Positions 47,302 to 59,700 of a DNA stretch of 64,000 nucleotides are shown here, in pieces. The stretch is taken from the NCBI RefSeq assembly GCF_902686445.1, contig NC_062227.1:26280777-26344776 (forward strand), written 5' to 3'. Within the stretch, counting starts at the first letter, position 1. The number at the start of each line of letters is the position of its first letter. A program made the translations under genes and the position numbers. A model generated the notes under the pieces. It searched no databases. It was not told where the DNA came from and saw only the letters and a program-made list of their open reading frames with translations. Source of the stretch: Sciurus carolinensis. Its lineage: Eukaryota; Chordata; Mammalia; Rodentia; Sciuridae.

Positions 47302-47939
47302 AGTTGGTCATTCAAACATTATCTTGTTTCTGTGTTCCAAGTGAGTTGTGGTTCAAACAGAAAGGATCCCTCCCCTCAACCCTTATTTAGCTGTAGATGC
47401 CACACATTTACCTTCTATAGCTGTCCCTTGGTTTTCCACAGTAGGTAGGTTTCTGGACCTTCAGTGGCTATCTGCAGTTATTCAGTTCCTTTTGTAAAAT
47501 GGTGCAGTATTTACATATAACCTATGCATATCCTCCTATACATTTTAAATCGTCTCTAGATTACTCGTAATTCCTAATACCATGTAAATGCTATGTAAAT
47601 AGCTGTTGTACTGTATTGTTTAGGGAATAATGAGAAGAAGACAAGACTACATAGTTCAGTATAGATACAATTTTTTCCAAATGTTTTCTTCTCTCCATTG
47701 TTGATTGAATCTGTGGATGAGATACCATAGATATGGAGGATGGCTGAACTCAAGTCTTCAAGTCTTACTGAACTCACATGCCTCATGGAGCCACTGGATT
47801 TCTGTGCTCATGGGGCATTACAAAGGCATATGTATATGCAAATGAGGCAGGAATGACATATTGCATGCTGCTTTTCTGCATAGGCATAGGTTCCATTGTC
47901 CCACCAAATTTCACTTACAAAGCACACATTCAAAAGTAA
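47302..47939. other. Unassigned DNA
   Basis: No gene or repeat recognised. Confidence 0.4.
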
Positions 47940-48060
47940 GATTTTTAAGAATTTCAAGATGGCAACAGTAGAGCATGAAACCAAACTCAGAACTTCTGAG
48001 TTTGGGGCCCAATGTGATTAAATTGTCACCTGCCTGTGAAACTAGTCCTGGTCACTGGCT
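47940..48060 (+). mobile_element. Old DNA-transposon-like repeat, part 2
   Basis: 'tttaagaatttcaagatggc', 'aacagtagagcatgaaacca', 'cttctgagtttggggcccaa' and 'gtcacctgcctgtgaaac' resemble the second half of the repeat that starts at 46345. Confidence 0.4.
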
Positions 48061-50273
48061 TCCAAACTTCCTATAGTACACAAGACAACCCTTCACCCCC
48101 AACTAAGCTGTGACTGCAAAGGTTAGTACTATCTCCCTAGGGCATCTGAGGTCTGCATTGAGGTCAGTCCCTCTTCAGTAGGGTTGTTCTCATGGGGACG
48201 GAGGGTCTGCTTTATGTTTTGCAATGTCATTGTCACTACATCTACTGACTTCTACTGACTTCTAGTTCACTGAGTCCCTCTTTGAGGGACTCTTTACTCT
48301 ACAATGACCAAGCTCCTCAGTACTTCATCCAGACGAGCAGTTTTGCTTACTGCTCTTGCTGTCAATTTGCTGATAAAATCAGACAAGACAGGTTAGTTCC
48401 TAGCTGTGGCTAGTGGGCCTCAGGGCCCCCTTGGGCAGTGTTCCATTAAAGGGACTCTTTTTGCACTGCCCCGTGAGCACGGTCTTTCACAGAGTAGGAC
48501 ATGGGGAAGAGAGGTTCTCCAAAGTTTTGAACTCCACTTGGTTGTCTAAACCAGGCTGGAGTATCTCTAATATTAGAATATTCAGCACTATTACAATTTC
48601 CCTCCAAGTTAAAGCAAAATGTTCATGGGGAAAAAGTCGGCTTTGTCAGTCAGGAAACCAAGGGCAAGGAGCACAGAGCAGACAGTGGATGGATGCAGAA
48701 GGAAGGCTCTGGGACAAGTATGGAGAATCCTCTTTGCACTTGTCATGTGCCAGAAAGAGTGCTGGGATGGGGTGAGCCAAGATCCCAGATGGCCCAGAGT
48801 TAATTCCCTACCCCCCTATTTTTGGCTACAATTCCATTTCTAGGTCTCTAACCATGCACAGCAGATGGCTGAGGGGAGGGTCCTGCCAAAGAGGGCCCAG
48901 GTGGGAGAAGCATGTAATTCGGCTGCTTACCATAATCAGTGGAACCAAGTGCTTGGTGACCACTGACCCCACGGCTCTTTTGCACTCCTAGAGGTCAAGA
49001 TTATTCTTTGAACCTTTTCTCTGAGTTCCCAGCTTCTGGAACAGAGCTTGATTTGTATTAATTAGTTATTTATGAGACAAACACTTTGTTCTAGATCTAG
49101 ACTAGTACTCAACAGGCAGCACCCCTGCCCTTGGAGGGCTTTGCATGTTTAGGCAACAGAGCCAAGAGCAACTGCCTCCTGCCAGTTGTCTTGACTGTAT
49201 GCTCTCTTCCAAAGGAAAAGACATCATTTTATTCCAATAGCCATGTCACAAAACTCAGCCCCTCCCTTCTGTTTTGGCTCCCAATAGAGTTGCCAGCTGC
49301 TTTTGTTAGGGTTTCAAGTCTCTGATGGCTTTTTTTTCTTTTTGAACACGGAAAATATGTCAGTTTCTTAAATCAACGATTTGGAAAAAAAATATGTGTA
49401 TACATGTATTTTTATATTTATATATACAAACAGAAATCTGTAAAATGACAGAATGAAACCCAACATACACAGAAACACCAATAATGACCCATGATTTGAT
49501 ATTCCTAGAATTTTACTTAATTCTATGAGAAGCATTTCAACAACAGTGTTAGTTTAGTCCCAAGGAAATTTGTATGTATTGTGCAGCCTCATTTGGGTCA
49601 GTAAAAGCAAGTTGTCTCCTGGGAAAGGAGCTGAACATTTTCATGGCCATTACTAATTAGAATGGTCTATTAAGGTCTTTGATTTGCACATTATAATATC
49701 ATCTGGTGGCATTTTAATGATTAAATAATTTTAACCAGTTGCAAAGTGAAACATTTCTCACTCATTCTAAGACAGACTTTAAATAAGACTTTTACCAAGT
49801 CATTCTTCTTGCTTTAAACTATATAACTGTGCTCTAAACATTTAATCAAAAATAAGTGTAACTTAGATATTATCCCTGTTTTCTTCTATCATAAGTCTTT
49901 TTCTTTGGCAGAATCCTGATCCTTAGTTTTAATATGTTCCTCAAAGAGGGTTTTGTAGATATGATATAAGAAGTCAAGCTTCTTAGAAATTGCTTTTTCC
50001 AGCAGTAAAATTTTAATTTCTTATATTTTTGTAAAGTATAAAAAGAAGAGGCCAAGAAACAAACTCTTCTCTGATGTAAGGCATCTTTATTTCCTTTTCT
50101 AAAAATGGTAACATGATTTATTGGGGGAAAATGTTTCTGATTACATAAAAATTAGGTAAAAATGTATGATGTATTAAATAATTTTGTTCGCACTGTAAAA
50201 CAGCAAAAGGAATAAATATGGCTCTGCACTAATGACTAATCATTCCATCAGTAATTACTTATTAGTTTTCTTT
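48061..50273. other. Unassigned DNA
   Basis: No gene, RNA or repeat family recognised. A 10-bp tandem duplicate (TCTACTGACT) lies near 48240-48260. The frame at 48413-48775 (120 residues) has no recognised domain. Confidence 0.45.
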
Positions 50274-50365
50274 TGTGTGTGTGTGTGTGTTGCTGGGGAT
50301 TGAACCCAGGGCCTTGTGCATGGGAGGCAAGCACTCTACCAACTGAGCTATTTCCCCAGTCCCAA
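50274..50365 (-). mobile_element. ID SINE with (GT)n tail
   Basis: (GT)9 at 50274-50291, then 'gctggggattgaacccaggg', 'gccttgtgcatgggaggcaa' and 'ctaccaactgagctatttcc'. This is one of the best-preserved ID heads in the window. Confidence 0.92.
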
Positions 50366-50399
50366 TAATTGCTTTTTAAGTAACAATATAACTTAGTAT

Positions 50400-50475
50400 T
50401 CAAGAGGCTGGCCTATTGATTCTCTTTATCTCAGTTTCGTCTTGTATAAAGTGAGGATAAAATACTACTGGCCTT
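50400..50475 (+). mobile_element. MIR-like fragment
   Basis: 'tctttatctcagtttcgtct' then 'tataaagtgaggataaaata' is the MIR 'cctcagtttcctcatctg' region. Confidence 0.5.
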
Positions 50476-50989
50476 ATCCTGGTTATCTATTTCTACATAA
50501 TAAACCACCACAAAGTTTACTACTGTGTTGGCTAAAGCTGCCCATCAGCTAAAATCTAATCTGTGTTCTGTTGGTAGGAAAACCTCTATGTGGCCTGAAT
50601 CTCCTTCTGGCATGGTGGCTGGGTAGCAAGGTGAGCATCCCAAGGGGAAAAAACGAGATGTCACCTTTTTATAGTTCATCCTTCATGTGTCCTCTAGTGT
50701 ATTCTATTAATAGAGGCAAATTCAAAGGGAGGGGGTGGAGACTCCATCTGTTACTGAGAAATGGCAAGGTTCTGAAGAACATGGGGCCAGGCAGAGATAT
50801 TGCTATGGTCATTTTGGGAAAACACAGCCTTCCACTGTCTCAATATAACTTTGATGAGAATTAAATGAAGCAATATAGACACAGAATGTCTACAAATAGC
50901 AGTAAATATGAGTGTGCTATTGCTATTATTGCATACACAAAATGTGCTAAAGTACTACACAATCATCTTTGATTAGCAGAGATTCAGAT
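50476..50989. other. Unassigned DNA
   Basis: Contains a 97-residue frame (50571-50864) with no recognised domain. Nothing else seen. Confidence 0.4.
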
Positions 50990-51110
50990 TTTAGAGTTGA
51001 TAGTTTGTACCCCTTTATTTAAATGTGAGAAATCTCAAGTCCAGAGTTTAACTTGCTAAACCATCCAGTGAAAGAACTGGAATCATGAGATCAAAGTTTT
51101 GAGTGCTTCT
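50990..51110 (-). mobile_element. MIR-like fragment
   Basis: 'cccctttatttaaatgtgag', 'gagtttaacttgctaaacca' and 'aagaactggaatcatgagat' follow reversed MIR order. Confidence 0.5.
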
Positions 51111-51267
51111 CGTAGGTCAGACTATGGAGTCTGGAATTGAACAGAGCTGGCAATCCCAGAAATAAACCTCTAAATAGTTAATTGAAGCAAGTAATGAATG
51201 TTATATCTTCAGAGAGTCTTGGAAACTGATTTGTAGATAGACCTGAGTAAAAAAAAGGGGTTCTTCC

Positions 51268-51480
51268 ACCCCTTTTTTGGGGGGGGTACCAGGGATTGAA
51301 TCCAGGGATGTTAAATCACTGAGCCACATCCCCAGCCCTTTTTATTTTTTATTTTTATTTTTTTTATTTTGAGGCAGGGCCTCATGCTAAGTTGCTGAGG
51401 TTGGCTTTGAACTTGCAATCATCCTGCCTCAGCCTCCTTAGTTGCTGGAATTATAGGTGTGTACCACCTTGCCTCACTAG
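51268..51480 (-). mobile_element. B1-dID SINE
   Basis: 'ggtaccagggattgaatcca', 'cactgagccacatccccagc', then 'gaggcagggcctcatgctaa', 'tcctgcctcagcctccttag' and 'aattataggtgtgtaccacc'. An 11-bp inverted repeat with a 6-nt loop spans its T-rich tail (51251-51278). Confidence 0.92.
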
Positions 51481-52303
51481 GTCTTCACTTTAACTTGGAG
51501 CATATTTGTGTTCAGTTGCAAAATTGCTGTTTTGCCTTTACTTTGTGATTGATAAGATCAGGTGAATATCTACCAAAATTACTACAGCCAAATATTTTGC
51601 CATATAATTCATAATAGGCAGTATTTCTGATAAAAATCAGAATATTTTGAATATCCCAAATGTGTGAATTAGTTATACAGAGGCATGTCTTAGGTACACA
51701 TGTAATTATATTTAATGTACAATTTCCTGTGGTTATAGTTATTAGAATTTTGGATTAGTAAAGGGCTGAAAGTCTACAGATGAAGAGTAACTATGACCTG
51801 CTGCCATGCACTGGCTATAATGGAATATAGCTAACATAAGTAGGTGTTCATGAGATAGTGGTCATTGCTTTCCTAGGGAATTATGAATGCAGTTTAGAAT
51901 AGAGATTTATGTTTTTGCTCCAAGATATGTTAATTGGCAGAAAGGGTTATTCCTCTCTTTACTTTATCTGGATTTCCTAAAATAAATCAGACAGACTCAG
52001 AGACCTCTATCCCCAAAGACCTCAGAGGGGACCAGAGTTGCCAAGTTAGCTGATGGTAGCCATGTTATAGTGCTCTATGATAATGGTGCTCCATTGCTTG
52101 GTAGGCATTGAATTACTGGTAGATTTCAACTTGCATTTTGTTGGAAACTGGCTTGTTGGAACTGAGCTGTGTGGAGCTCATTTGGCATGAGGGCCTTGGA
52201 TGATGAGTGATATCTGTCATGATCTCAGGCAGAGAGGGTGGCCTCACATTTGTGTTGTGTATTTACGGTCCTGTTGTGAATTTCATCTGACCTTCCTGTG
52301 ATG
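51481..52303. other. Unassigned DNA
   Basis: No gene or repeat recognised. Confidence 0.45.
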
Positions 52304-52690
52304 ATTAAATTCATGTGTCAACTTGGCTAGGCCTTGGTACCAAGTAGTTTAGTCAAACATCAGTTTAGATATTATTGGAAAGATTTTTTAAGAAGTGATT
52401 AGCATTCAAATCAGTTTATTTGAGTCAAGCAGATTGTTCTTCATAATGTGTATGGGTCTCATTGAATAAATTGAAGGCCATCAGACCAAAAACTGAGGTT
52501 CCCTGAAGAAGAAATAATTCTCCTCAAGACTGAAATATTTTTTCAAGACTGCCTATTTTTTCAGTATGCTGCCCCAAGAAATTTGGGCTCAAAATTGTAA
52601 TATTAACTCTTCCCTTCATTTCCAACCTGTTGATGGCTGTGCACATTTTAAACTTGCCAGCCTCCACTATTGCGTGAGCCAATTCCCTAA
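52304..52690 (+). mobile_element. Ancient LTR-like interspersed repeat, copy 2
   Basis: 'attaaattcatgtgtcaact', 'tttagtcaaacatcagttta' and 'gagtcaagcagattgttctt', ending 'tgcgtgagccaattccctaa'. Same family as 15422-15880, judged by the opening and closing words. Confidence 0.6.
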
Positions 52691-52929
52691 ATCTCTTTCT
52701 CTCTATGAACACCCCATTGATTCTCTTCTTTGGTACCTGGCGGCACCACGTCCTTCAGGTCCTTTATGTGGTTCCATATCCTTCATCTCTTCAAAAATTG
52801 CCTCCTGAGGAGACAAACACCTGTTAATGCCATTCAAGTGTTTAACTTCTGGGGAGTCTAGGTTGGAAGCAGGATACATAAGAAAGAGTTCACATGAAGC
52901 AAAGACAAAAAATTGGTAGTAAGTTTTGC

Positions 52930-53299
52930 TGTGATCTGGATCTTGAATATTCCCTCAAAGACCCATGTCTTAGCTCACAGGATGATGCTATTGGAAGGTG
53001 GCTGGACCTTTAAGAGGAGAGGCTGGCAGGAGGTGTTAGGTCACTGGGAGCCACCCTTGAAGGGGGCTGTTGGACTCCAGACTCTTCCTCATTTTCTTTA
53101 ACCTCTTGAACATGATGTGAGTAATTTTGCTCTGTCATATGCTCCTGCCATAGTGTGCTGCCTCACCACAGGCCCAAGAACAATGGAGCCAATTAATCAT
53201 CATCTAGAACCTCTAAAACAATCAGTCAATGTAACTTTTCTCTTTATAAGTTGCTTATGTCAGGTATTTTGTTATAGAGATAGAAAACTGACTAGCACA
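52930..53299 (+). mobile_element. MaLR-type LTR, older subfamily
   Basis: 'tgtgatctggatcttgaata', 'ttggaaggtggctggacctt', 'gctcctgccatagtgtgctg' and 'cttatgtcaggtattttgtt', ending 'gactagcaca'. Flanking pentamers (tttgc, gtttc) match only partly. Confidence 0.7.
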
Positions 53300-53369
53300 G
53301 TTTCCCAGATAAAGTATTTTTTAAATTGTAGAAGACACAGAAATACAAAGACAGTGCATTGGTGAGAAG

Positions 53370-53540
53370 GAATGGACATGAGTTTTGGAATTGGGCAGCT
53401 TGGATTTAAACTGTGATCTTCAATTTTTCAGCTGTATGGCCTTCAAAAAATCTTAACCTTTCTGAGCTCCAGCTTACCTCATATGTAAAACTGCAAATAA
53501 TTCCCATCTTTGGTAGGTATAGATAATGTCAGTGCTCAAT
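53370..53540 (+). mobile_element. MIR-like SINE
   Basis: 'gcagcttggatttaaactgt', 'gctgtatggccttcaaaaaa', 'tctgagctccagcttacctc' and 'ggtaggtatagataatgtca' follow full MIR order. Confidence 0.7.
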
Positions 53541-53766
53541 CATGGTGGCTCCTTTGTTTTAAGAAAGTTTGCATTAGAGTAAAGGCACGACAATGAAGTG
53601 GTTATGTGTTCCTTTGTTGTTTCTTTCTAAGTTTCCTTCAAGTTAGGCTCCTCCCTTTCGCTCACTCCACCCTGCCTGCAGATTGGTCATTTACATTGAA
53701 GTCTGTGATAAGTAAAAACACACATTGTTACCCTAGTAACAGGGTTTAAGAACAAGCTAGAGTGAC

Positions 53767-54003
53767 AAAATTCTGGTTTGTTTGTTTGTTTTGGTATTTG
53801 GTTTAGTTTGAACTCAGGGGCACTCCACCACTGAGCCACATCCCCAACCCTGTTTTGTATTTTATTTAGAGACAGGGTCTCACTGAGTAGCTTAGTGCCT
53901 CAATTTTGCTAAGGTTGACTTTGAACTCAAGATCCTCCTGCCTCAGCATCCCAAGTTGTTGGGATTACCAGTGTGCACCATCGCACCTGGTTAAAATTCT
54001 GGT
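53767..54003 (-). mobile_element. B1-dID SINE with perfect 11-bp TSD
   Basis: AAAATTCTGGT lies at 53767-53777 and 53993-54003. ID half: 'gtttgaactcaggggcactc', 'caccactgagccacatcccc'. B1 half: 'gacagggtctcactgagtag', 'gttgggattaccagtgtgca'. The T-rich tail side is (TTTG)n. Confidence 0.95.
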
Positions 54004-54129
54004 GTTACTAACCAGACCACAGGGCAAGTTGTGTCCTGATGGATTTCAGGAAAAATAGAGGAAGCAGCCATTTCTTCCACAGTTAGCCCCTGTGTGTGGG
54101 TCTCTCATTCTGCCTACATGTAGGGAAAA

Positions 54130-54215
54130 CAATTAATTCATAAGGTTGTTTAGAGGAGTAAATGAGATAATTCACAGGAATTGCTTAAGTATGCCAGGAA
54201 CAGAGCAAGTGTGTG
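54130..54215 (+). mobile_element. MIR 3' fragment
   Basis: 'ataaggttgtttagaggagt', 'aaatgagataattcacagga' and 'gcttaagtatgccaggaaca' match the MIR 3' part. Confidence 0.6.
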
Positions 54216-56635
54216 ATGAAGGTGAGCCAGGAGGCAGCAGCCCTGCAGGGATTTTATTGCAAATTGAAGTGAAAGTACAGAAAAAGACTAAATGGAAAAA
54301 TAAACATGATGTGTATTCTGGCACCAACTAGACCGTAGAAGCCGGTTTACACTGGGGATAAGTAAAAAAATAAAATATTTAAGATACAGCCAGGAAGATC
54401 ATGAAACTCAAAGCTGGGTAATATGGTTAGTATCACCCCCATTTAGTAATGGTTTATGAGAATTCACCCCATAAAACATCATCTCTGTTTTAAAACCAAT
54501 TGTTTTATACTCTTGACAGGATGAAATTATGGTATTTCTACATAGTTGACAACACTGTTATTGATGCTTAGCTAACTCTTCCTACCATCCTGCTGAGGAG
54601 ATCTGATTTTGTTCTGTGTCTACCTCTTGCCCTTTGTTTTGGGGGTGGATGACCACATGACCAAACAGATGTGAAGGAAGCCTGCTGGTGTGTGTGTGTG
54701 TGTAAGGAGGGCATTTCACATTTCACCCCTGAAGTTAGAGATTAAAAAATTAAAAAAATATTATCTAATTTTCCAGTACTATTCTCTGCTTATTTGAACT
54801 GCCATCTTTACTGTATATCAAGCACCAGACTTTTAAACCTGCTCCATTTCTCCATCTGTCTGTTTTGGTCCTAGCATTATACTGCTTTACTTATAATTAT
54901 GTAAAAATGTTTTAGAGTGGTAAGTGTAATGTTCTTAGTGTTTCGTATACTCTCTTTTTTCTGTTTAACATGGTAGGAAAGGGGGACAATTCTTTAATAG
55001 TTAGCACATCTACGTATGCTAGCATGGCAAATTGCTAGTCACTGTCACCTAAGCCAACCACATGCGACATTTTGCAGATGGTGAAAAATGTTGTGGAAGA
55101 TGTGACTTGAGGAACAGGAACATGATTAAAAGAAAGGTCTATGGCTGACTCAAAAGGAAGCAGATGCTCCTATGTTTTTGTGAACTCTGGTTTGGAGTAC
55201 TCAAGATGCGTACTGTGATTAACATTCTTGCAACTTTGAATTACAGTCAGTCAACTTCTAAGGAAACAGTTTCAAACAGTTGCCATTTTGAGCATTAGTG
55301 AAATAACCTGATAATCGTCAGTTTCTGACCTCCACCATACTTGTTGAACAAACTCTCTTCTCTGAAATTTATTACTAACAAATGTTATGTGGGGTTTTTG
55401 TATGCTTATTGTTGAGATGTTGTTTAAATATGGTTCTTATTCCAATGAAGCACCTGGAAATATGGTGACTTTGAGAATCAGATTTTCTGCTTTGGAATGC
55501 AGAATGCTGTATTGGTCTATGAAATTACCACTAAATTGTGGTCCTATGTGCCTGATTTTAGGTGGGGAAGGAAGGGAAAAAGAGCATGCAAACATGTTTT
55601 CTATGCCTCTGGAGGACAAAACAAGAGGGAAAAAGTTGGTAACTACTAGTGCCTGGAGAATCAAAGTTATTAATTCAGAAAAATGAAAATTCTGGTATTT
55701 TATTGTTACAAAACAGGAAAAGCTGAACACATCAGTATAAGTCCTGAGCATCTTAATTCCTATCAGTAATATAATAATTGGAAGTAGGATTATACATAGA
55801 TGATGACATGACATGTTAGGTAATTTGATATTTAGTTCAGGGAATTTTCTTGCTAATATATGCTTATAATCTTTCTGGATACTGTCTTCATTTTAATTAA
55901 TTTGCTAGAAATCAGATAGTTTAAAAGGCATGAAAATAATAGCTTCCCACAATAATTGCATAGCAGATTTTTGAGCATGAAGTATTAGAGGGAATTTCTT
56001 TGTTTAGGAAAGGACACTTGAAACTCGACATGGCAAGTGAATTGTTGAAATCACTTAGAAGGTTGCTGGGGAGGCTAGCTATAAATCCAGACCTTTCTTC
56101 TGACCTCCGTTCAGGTTCCAACACAAGAGGGAGTGCAGACTGCTTTCTACTCGGATCACTAGGTGAAGACCATTGAGGGACTATGCTAAGATGCATCCTG
56201 AGGATACAGCCAGCCTTCCTTCCTACAAGTTGTGTGATGGACGAAACTTGCCGGCCTTAGAAAGAGGAGTGGTAGTGCTTGAGGTCGATGTCTACTCTCC
56301 CAGGACCCCACCTTTCTTTATTTCAAGACACTGTTTGTAGGTGTCCTGAATTCAGCAAAGTAGTTAGGCCATATCGGATGTGTGGGAGAAGCTCCCCATT
56401 ACCTGATTTTAGGACAGGACATGGAGGTAGAGCGAATGCTCAGATTAGAATCCTTGGCATCCTATCTTGGAACACTCTCATCTTTATCTAAATGTTGGGT
56501 GTGATACAAAAGAATCAATATTTTCATGCTGATTTTTAGAGGCTTGGTTCAGAAATTAATTGTATAAAGGAGACGATACAAGAAAGTGCAGTACTTTGCT
56601 GCTGGTACTTCTCTTCACAGACACCTCTCTTTAAA
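54216..56635. other. Unassigned DNA
   Basis: No gene or repeat family recognised. A short (GT)n lies at about 54688-54703. Frames at 55387-55686 and, on the other strand, 55437-55814 overlap each other and show no domain. Confidence 0.45.
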
Positions 56636-56636
56636 T

Positions 56637-56693
<57 letters not shown>

Positions 56694-56695
56694 CA
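56636..56695 (+). repeat. (GT)n-(AT)n compound microsatellite
   Basis: About 20 GT units (56640-56680) followed by six AT units, directly beside the tail of the reversed ID variant. Confidence 0.97.
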
Positions 56696-56697
56696 TA

Positions 56698-56880
56698 TTT
56701 GTAGATGGATACAATACCTTTCTTTTTCTTTTTTCCTTTCTCTCTTTCTTCCTTCCTTCCTTTCTCTCTCTCTCTTTCTTTTTTTCTTCTTTCTTTCTTT
56801 TTATGTGGTGCTGAGGATTGAACCCAGTGCCTCAAACATGCTACACAAACACTTTCCTATGGAGCTACGACCCCAGCCTG
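56698..56880 (-). mobile_element. ID-variant SINE, second copy with the distinctive tail
   Basis: Tail reversed: 'tgtagatggatacaatacct'. A C/T-rich stretch follows, then the head 'tatgtggtgctgaggattga', 'acccagtgcctcaaacatgc' and 'gagctacgaccccagcctg'. Matches the copy at 43066-43213 in both head and tail. Confidence 0.88.
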
Positions 56881-59099
56881 ACACTCCTCTTCTGCCTCCT
56901 TTGGATCTTTGACAGACACCTGCCAGGCAGACATGACCACTCTCCAGTTAGATTTGGGAGCATGAGATGTAGCCAGCAGCTGATGGACCATATTACCTGC
57001 CTATTGTAGCTACCAATGTCTTGGAGGGCTTGGATGTCTTAGATGACATCTCCCCAAGATAAACAGAATCCACTGGTTGAGGCATTCCAATAGAATGGTG
57101 TTTTGGTTTCATATTTCTCTTTCAGTGAGATCTTGAACACATCCATATTTCCTCAGTTAGTTTTTAATGCTTTAAAAATTATTTGGCTTGCTGGCATAAT
57201 GGCAGATACCAGTTGTGTATAGCAAGAAATGAAATGATATGTAGAAAATTATTCAATCAATGGACTAGAAAGGTGGAAATGAAATCAAGGCATAGAGGAC
57301 AATGTTAGTTATAAATTTTGTCATCTTTATATAAAATTGAATAAAAATTAGTGGTCTGTACTCCTAACTCTTTAATATTAATTCATCTTACTCATCATTT
57401 TTAGGAATACATTATCTGCCCAGTTTATTTTTATGTTATGATAAAAATGTTATGAGCTTCCCTGTGTGTAGAGAGTGACACAAATGTACTATATAAGACA
57501 GGAAATGTTTTCAAATATTGTGGTAAATTTTTGATAAGCTATTTTCCTTCAACCATCTATTCCCCCAAGACCAGGGATGGGAGAGTTCTGGAGTCACTGA
57601 AAGAGGCTGTCTGTATTCCTGAAGGGCTCAGGCTTCTGGCTTATTTTAATTATAGGCATGACCTTGTCCTTCTTAGCCCTATTTTTTTTAAAGACCTGAG
57701 TTAATTGGGTTAGAAATAATGAAGTAAAAGTTAACATATTTTTTACTTACTTTTCTAGAAGTGTTTTTTTCCCCAATGAATAAAATTTAAATAGTCACAT
57801 ATTTACCATCTAATTTTGTTCTCTAAATTATGTTAACGTATCCCAAATTATATGAAATGAATCCTCTACTTTGCTGAATTCTGGCCTGTTTAGGCAAAAG
57901 AACTCTGTAATAAGTGTAAGTAGTAATATTTTCATCCTTTATCATCTTCCTATGACTTAATTTATCTATTCCCTAGAGTAACATTATTTTACATAAAATC
58001 ATTTCTGTATGCATTTAACATTCAAATATGAGTTGGGTTTTTCTCATTGTCCCTTTTTTCAACTTGCTCTAGATTTTTGGCATGTGGTTAGAGAAAATGT
58101 TCTAAATACAGGAGCAATATCTGCTTATGATATACATTCAAATATATAGTGGTCTTTTCTGTTCATTTGATCATTAAAATTATAACCTCTCTTCAGTTTT
58201 CTAAAATGGCATAATTGTTGTACTATTGTATTTTTAAAATAAACTGTCCAGTACATTATGTGATTCACGTAAGCACACCAGATGGATCTGAAAGACATTG
58301 AGTCATAGTATTCAGCCTTCTGAACACACATATTGACAACATTATCTGCCAGCATTTCTTTTATCATTTGCAAATGTTCTGTGTTGATTCACCTGTTAAT
58401 ACTTCATGAGATCTGAAAGTGTTTCTTTTGGTTTTCTTACTTCTTGGAAGCCATTTTAACTCATTCCTATTATCTCCAATTAAGTATCGAAATAAATTGC
58501 TCGAAGACTACCAAGAAGGTAACATGTCTTTAACTTAACATACAAAGAATTCAAAGATTATAAAAAGGAGAATTTTTCCATAGATAAGAGCATCTAATTT
58601 GAGAATGTTTCTGGCCAATAATGCCTTTGACTTTACAACAAAATATGATTTAAATATTTTTCCACTTGATTTATTTTTGTCTGTCAGTGATACAAAAATG
58701 ATCAGAGAAGCAGTTCCATTTCCCCTCAACAAAAAGTTGTTTCTTATATTGCCCACAAACCTAGGTGCTTTGATTCATTAAATTATAACTAAAAGAGACA
58801 GTCCTAGAAATTACACTAATTTTTGTAACCTTGGTTTGAGACCCAGAGAGGGTGTAGATGAATTTTTAAATTAATGGTTTAAATCTGTTCAAAGATTAAT
58901 CATTGATTAGTGTTTTCCAAGGTACAATACTGACTTGGCAATTAGCTGATGAAATGAATGGAAAAAGCAAATTGTACTTTGGAGCTTGAATCATCTCCTT
59001 GGTTGTCCCCATTAAATAAACTGTAAAATGGTCACGTATCCACTGAATTTTCTCATGCTCTGTAATTTTGGACTAAATCTAGACTCACCTTAAATAACA
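56881..59099. other. Unassigned AT-rich DNA
   Basis: No gene, RNA or repeat family recognised. Confidence 0.45.
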
Positions 59100-59119
59100 T
59101 ATTGAACAACAAAGTGACT

Positions 59120-59270
59120 GCCCTGAAACCTGCACCAGAATTTCCGGCAGTTGGGGCTAATTATATAAATTCTTGAGCTGAGGCCCCATTTACTGAAGCA
59201 GAATCTCTGTGGGGGAGCCTGAGAATCTTCAAGTAACCATTAATCCTAAGTGGTTCTTGCCATTATTGGA
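59120..59270 (+). mobile_element. hAT-Charlie-like (MER5-type) remnant
   Basis: 'gctgaggccccatttactga', 'agcagaatctctgtggggga' and 'gcctgagaatcttcaagtaa' follow the order of MER5-type elements. Confidence 0.5.
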
Positions 59271-59662
59271 TTTTGAGAACCAGAAACTCACTGGCAGCTC
59301 CCATGCTTGTTGAGGCTGTCAATAGACCTGGACTTGCCCTTTCTGGTCCCTCTCCCTCCGTACTCTGCTTTCCTCTGCCTGTGCCAGGACAGGAGCAGTA
59401 CTTCTTCTTTCTGCCCCACTTGGGGTTGTTTTTTGGGCTTTCTAAAGAGAAATCTGAAAATGAGAATCTGGAACTCATTGTAGGTTTTGAAAGATACCCA
59501 GGAACCTGATTTGATACATACAGTTGCCACAGGAAAGCCTGGTTCTTGAGTTTTGAAGAAAGAAATTTTGAAGTCAGACACCAAAAGCCATGCAAGAGAA
59601 CTTTATTATAAGTGAAAGTGAGGTGAACGTAAAGTAAAAAGCAAAGTGAGGCTTAAGCACAG

Positions 59663-59700
<38 letters not shown>

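Noticed and set aside
55387..55814. 99-residue plus and 125-residue minus frames
   Set aside because: They overlap on opposite strands, have no domain, and lack splice or promoter context.
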